64,000 bases of DNA from Dehalococcoidia bacterium (GTDB taxonomy: Bacteria; Chloroflexota; Dehalococcoidia; Tepidiformales; Tepidiformaceae). Below the pieces are notes generated by a model. That model searched no databases. It saw nothing but the letters and a program-made list of their open reading frames with translations, and had not been told where the DNA came from. Below are positions 61,869-64,000 of this stretch, piece after piece. The position numbers were made by a program, and so were the translations under genes. The DNA is taken from the NCBI GenBank assembly GCA_020850615.1, contig JADZEI010000012.1, positions 62,001 through 126,000 on the forward strand, given 5' to 3'. Position 1 is the first letter of the stretch. Every line of letters begins with the position of its first letter.

Positions 61869-62239
61869 TAGAGCACCTCCGGCGCGAGCGAGACGATCTT
61901 CATGAAGTTGCGGTCGCGGAGCTCGCGGGCAACGGGGCCGAAGATGCGGGTGCCGCGCGGGTTCTCGCCGTCGTTCGCCAGGAGCACCGCCGCGTTCTCG
62001 TCAAAGCGGATGTAGGACCCATCCGGGCGGCCGTATTCCTTGGCCACGCGGACGACGACGGCCTTGACCACGTCGCCCTTCTTGACGTTCGCGTTAGGCT
62101 GCGCCTGCTTCACGCTGGCGACGATGATGTCGCCCGGGCGGGCGTAGCGGCGGCGCGTGCCGCCAAGGACACGGATGCAGAGGAGCGACCGGGCGCCGCT
62201 GTTATCGGCAACCTTGAGGCGCGTTTCCTGCTGGATCAC
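61868..62239 (-). CDS. rplN: 50S ribosomal protein L14
   Basis: The 123-residue protein starts at a GTG ([27 protein letters not shown]) inside the rpsQ stop. It includes [33 protein letters not shown] and ends [29 protein letters not shown]. Standard L14. Confidence 0.98.
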   Translation of the reverse strand: MIQQETRLKVADNSGARSLLCIRVLGGTRRRYARPGDIIVASVKQAQPNANVKKGDVVKAVVVRVAKEYGRPDGSYIRFDENAAVLLANDGENPRGTRIFGPVARELRDRNFMKIVSLAPEVL

Positions 62240-62568
62240 TGCGCGGCCTCCTCGTGCTTCGGCGCCACCTGGGCGGTGCGCTCGATGTCCTGGCCGATGG
62301 AGGTCGGCGCGACATCGGCGACATCGCCGCGGGTGAGCACTTCGATCACGCGCCAGCGCTTGTCCTTGGAGATGGGCCGGCACTCTTCGATGCGGACCAC
62401 GTCGCCGAGGTGGCACTGGTTCGTCTCGTCGTGCGCCTTGTAGCGCTGGGTGAGAGTGACGAACTTGTGGTAGAGGCGGTGCTTCTTGCGGCGCAGCACC
62501 GTGACGACGACGGTCTTATCCATCTTGTCGCTCACGACGGTGCCCTGGATGACGCGTTGCTCTCCCAT
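62236..62568 (-). CDS. rpsQ: 30S ribosomal protein S17 with C-terminal extension
   Basis: The 110-residue protein has [30 protein letters not shown] near residues 8-37 and [33 protein letters not shown] near 49-81, standard S17. A further 30 mostly polar residues ([20 protein letters not shown]) follow; typical S17 is 80-90 aa. Confidence 0.97.
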   Translation of the reverse strand: MGEQRVIQGTVVSDKMDKTVVVTVLRRKKHRLYHKFVTLTQRYKAHDETNQCHLGDVVRIEECRPISKDKRWRVIEVLTRGDVADVAPTSIGQDIERTAQVAPKHEEAAQ

Positions 62569-62571
62569 GGC

Positions 62572-62787
62572 TTACTCCCCTGCGTCCGCGGCGAGCTCGC
62601 GCTCGCGCTTGAGCGTCCGCAGCCGGGCAATGCGGCGGCGGGCCGTGCGCAGCTCGCGGTAGTTTTCCAGCTGCCGGCTGGCATGCTGGAACCGGAGCGT
62701 GAAGAGCGCGCGGTACGCTTCGTTGATTTCTTTGTTCAGGTTTTCGTCGCTGAGGCGGCGAAGGTCGGCTGCGTTCTTATCGGCCAT
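62572..62787 (-). CDS. rpmC: 50S ribosomal protein L29
   Basis: The 71-residue two-helix protein reads LRRLSDENLNKEINEAYRALFTLRFQHASRQLENYRELRTARRRIARLRTLKRE in outline (motif ALFTLRFQHASRQLEN), diagnostic of L29. ATG 62787 overlaps or abuts rplP. Confidence 0.97.
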   Translation of the reverse strand: MADKNAADLRRLSDENLNKEINEAYRALFTLRFQHASRQLENYRELRTARRRIARLRTLKRERELAADAGE

Positions 62788-62789
62788 GG

Positions 62790-63209
62790 CTACACCAACG
62801 CCTCGTCCCGGCTGACGATCTTCACCGGGATGGGGAGCTTGTGGGCGGCGCGGCGCAGCGCTTCGCGCATCACCGGTTCCGGCACACCCGCGACTTCGAA
62901 GAGGACGCGCTTGGGCTTGACGACGGCGACCCACTTGTCGGGGGAACCCTTGCCGGAGCCCATCCGCGTTTCCGCCGGCTTCGAAGTGACCGGCTTGTCG
63001 GGGAAGATGCGGATCCAGACCTTGCCACCGCGCTTCATGTAGTTGGTCATGGCGCGGCGGGCGCTTTCGATGTGGCGCGAGTCGATCCAGGCGGCGCCTT
63101 CAGCCTGGAGGCCGAATTCGCCGAAGGCGATGTAGTTGCCGGCGAGGGCCAGGCCTTCGCGGCGGCCGCGATGCTGCTTGCGGTGCTTGACGCGTCGTGG
63201 CTGAAGCAT
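62790..63209 (-). CDS. rplP: 50S ribosomal protein L16
   Basis: The 139-residue protein begins [21 protein letters not shown], has [26 protein letters not shown] near residues 82-107 and [13 protein letters not shown] at the end. Standard L16, lining the A and P sites. Confidence 0.98.
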   Translation of the reverse strand: MLQPRRVKHRKQHRGRREGLALAGNYIAFGEFGLQAEGAAWIDSRHIESARRAMTNYMKRGGKVWIRIFPDKPVTSKPAETRMGSGKGSPDKWVAVVKPKRVLFEVAGVPEPVMREALRRAAHKLPIPVKIVSRDEALV

Positions 63210-63212
63210 GGC

Positions 63213-64000
63213 TTACGCGCCTCCCTGCTGCCGCTGGACTTCCGCCTGCTGCTCCATGGAGATGGCGGTGTGGAAGGGGGCGCTACTGGCCGGGGCAGCC
63301 TCGGGGGCGGCGACGGGCGCGGCGGCAACCGGCTCCGGCGCGGCCGGGACGACCGGCTCCTCCTGGACGGCAGCGCGCTGCGGCTCACCGCGCTCCGGCA
63401 GGACGAGGCCCTTGTAGATCCAGCACTTCACGCCGATGCGGCCGAACGTCGTGTGCGCTTCGGCGATGCCGTAGTCGATGTCGGCGCGGAGCGTGTGGCG
63501 CGGCACCTGGCCGGCGGTCTCGGTTTCGCGGCGGGACATTTCGGCGCCACCGAGGCGGCCCGAGATGGTCACGCGGACACCGAGCGCACCGCGCTGCATG
63601 GTGCGCTGGACCGACTGCTTGATGGCGCGACGGAAGGCGACGCGCCGCTCGAGCTGGTCGGCCACGGAACGGGCGACGAGGTAGGCGTCGAGCTCGGGGG
63701 TCCGGATCTCCTGGATGTTAACGCGGACGCGTCCGCCGCTGAAGCGCTCCAGGTTGTTCCGGAGCTCCTCGACCTTGGCGCCCTGGCGGCCAATCACGAT
63801 ACCCGGCTTGGCCGTGTGAATCGTGACGGTGACCAGGTTGGCGTTGCGGTCGATCTCCACGCGGCTGATCGACGCGTCGGGGAGCTGGTTGAGCACGTAC
63901 CGGCGGAGGTCCAGGTCCTGGTGGAGGCGGGTCGTGTAATCACGGTCCGCGAACCACTTGGAGTCCCAGTCGTAGATGATCCCGAGCCGGAACCCGTGCG
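63213..64000 (-). CDS. rpsC: 30S ribosomal protein S3, N-terminus cut by the window edge, extended tail
   Basis: The visible frame starts [21 protein letters not shown], which corresponds to about the tenth residue of S3, so a short N-terminal piece lies beyond the window. The KH domain has [24 protein letters not shown], and [27 protein letters not shown] is the conserved C-terminal block. A 55-residue Ala/Pro/Glu-rich tail follows ([20 protein letters not shown]), beyond the usual end of S3. A GTG at 63896 is internal, not the start. Confidence 0.96.
   Translation of the reverse strand, partial: HGFRLGIIYDWDSKWFADRDYTTRLHQDLDLRRYVLNQLPDASISRVEIDRNANLVTVTIHTAKPGIVIGRQGAKVEELRNNLERFSGGRVRVNIQEIRTPELDAYLVARSVADQLERRVAFRRAIKQSVQRTMQRGALGVRVTISGRLGGAEMSRRETETAGQVPRHTLRADIDYGIAEAHTTFGRIGVKCWIYKGLVLPERGEPQRAAVQEEPVVPAAPEPVAAAPVAAPEAAPASSAPFHTAISMEQQAEVQRQQGGA

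Noticed and set aside
63213-63896. rpsC starting at GTG 63896
   Set aside because: The frame continues upstream with typical S3 sequence (HGFRLGII) to the window edge, so GTG 63896 is internal.

Overview
This 64 kb window is GC-rich (roughly two thirds G+C by eye) and densely packed, with many ATGA/GTGA start-stop overlaps and frequent GTG and TTG starts. Gene content suggests a free-living bacterium, most likely a Chloroflexota member of the Dehalococcoidia/Tepidiformia type. The reasons are a short archaeal-style adenosylhomocysteinase, a methylthioadenosine salvage pair, a complex I operon without its diaphorase genes, long Ala/Pro-rich tails on ribosomal proteins, and many apparently leaderless genes. 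The taxonomic placement is inference; no 16S gene is present.

Layout. 0-2.8 kb: a family III CoA-transferase, a GyrI-like protein, a gene-free stretch with strong RNA-like hairpins, and one unknown gene. 2.8-8.4 kb (minus strand): methyl-cycle and methylthioadenosine salvage (mtnA, mtnP, a PfkB sugar/nucleoside kinase, a GNAT, ahcY) behind a MarR regulator. 8.5-16 kb: tRNA-Leu, a DinB-like protein, 3-hydroxyacyl-CoA dehydrogenase, a Nudix protein, a zinc alcohol dehydrogenase, a CBS-domain membrane protein, a tandem-Nudix protein, a holin-like membrane protein and a lipoprotein serpin. 16-22.7 kb (plus strand): MBL hydrolase, methyltransferase, plsX, metG, tatD and a polyprenyl synthase, closed by a clear terminator. 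22.8-26.8 kb (minus): fmdB-like, recO, recR, ybaB, dnaX. 27.2-36.9 kb (minus): a nuoACDHJK-x-LMN operon followed by ybeY. nuoB and nuoI, the two Fe-S connecting subunits, are missing, and a small DUF2007-like gene sits between nuoK and nuoL.

37-40.5 kb: a QueD homologue, a Cys-rich unknown, then a low-GC, atypical island ending at a tRNA cluster (Leu-CAA, Gly-GCC, Gln-UUG). 40.5-49.7 kb: nitroreductase; an ArsR/SRPBCC/DHFR/DHFR cassette with a near-consensus promoter; an unknown nucleotidyltransferase-like protein; rplS; an alpha/beta hydrolase; a secreted unknown; an SDR; and a ThDP-dependent enzyme. 49.8-64 kb (minus): the long ribosomal superoperon from rpsI and rplM through truA, rplQ, rpoA, rpsDKM, rpmJ, infA, map, adk, secY and the spc/S10 genes to rpsC, which runs off the window.

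No CRISPR array, insertion sequence, prophage or recognised defence system was found. The best unexplained signals are: (i) a dispersed family of exact 7-bp-period intergenic repeats at six places; (ii) a recurrent -10 box placed 6-7 nt before start codons, implying widespread leaderless transcripts; (iii) a multi-hairpin RNA candidate near 1.8-2.0 kb; (iv) the Fe-S-less nuo operon; (v) the atypical gene beside the tRNA cluster; and (vi) very long disordered tails on L13 and L17.
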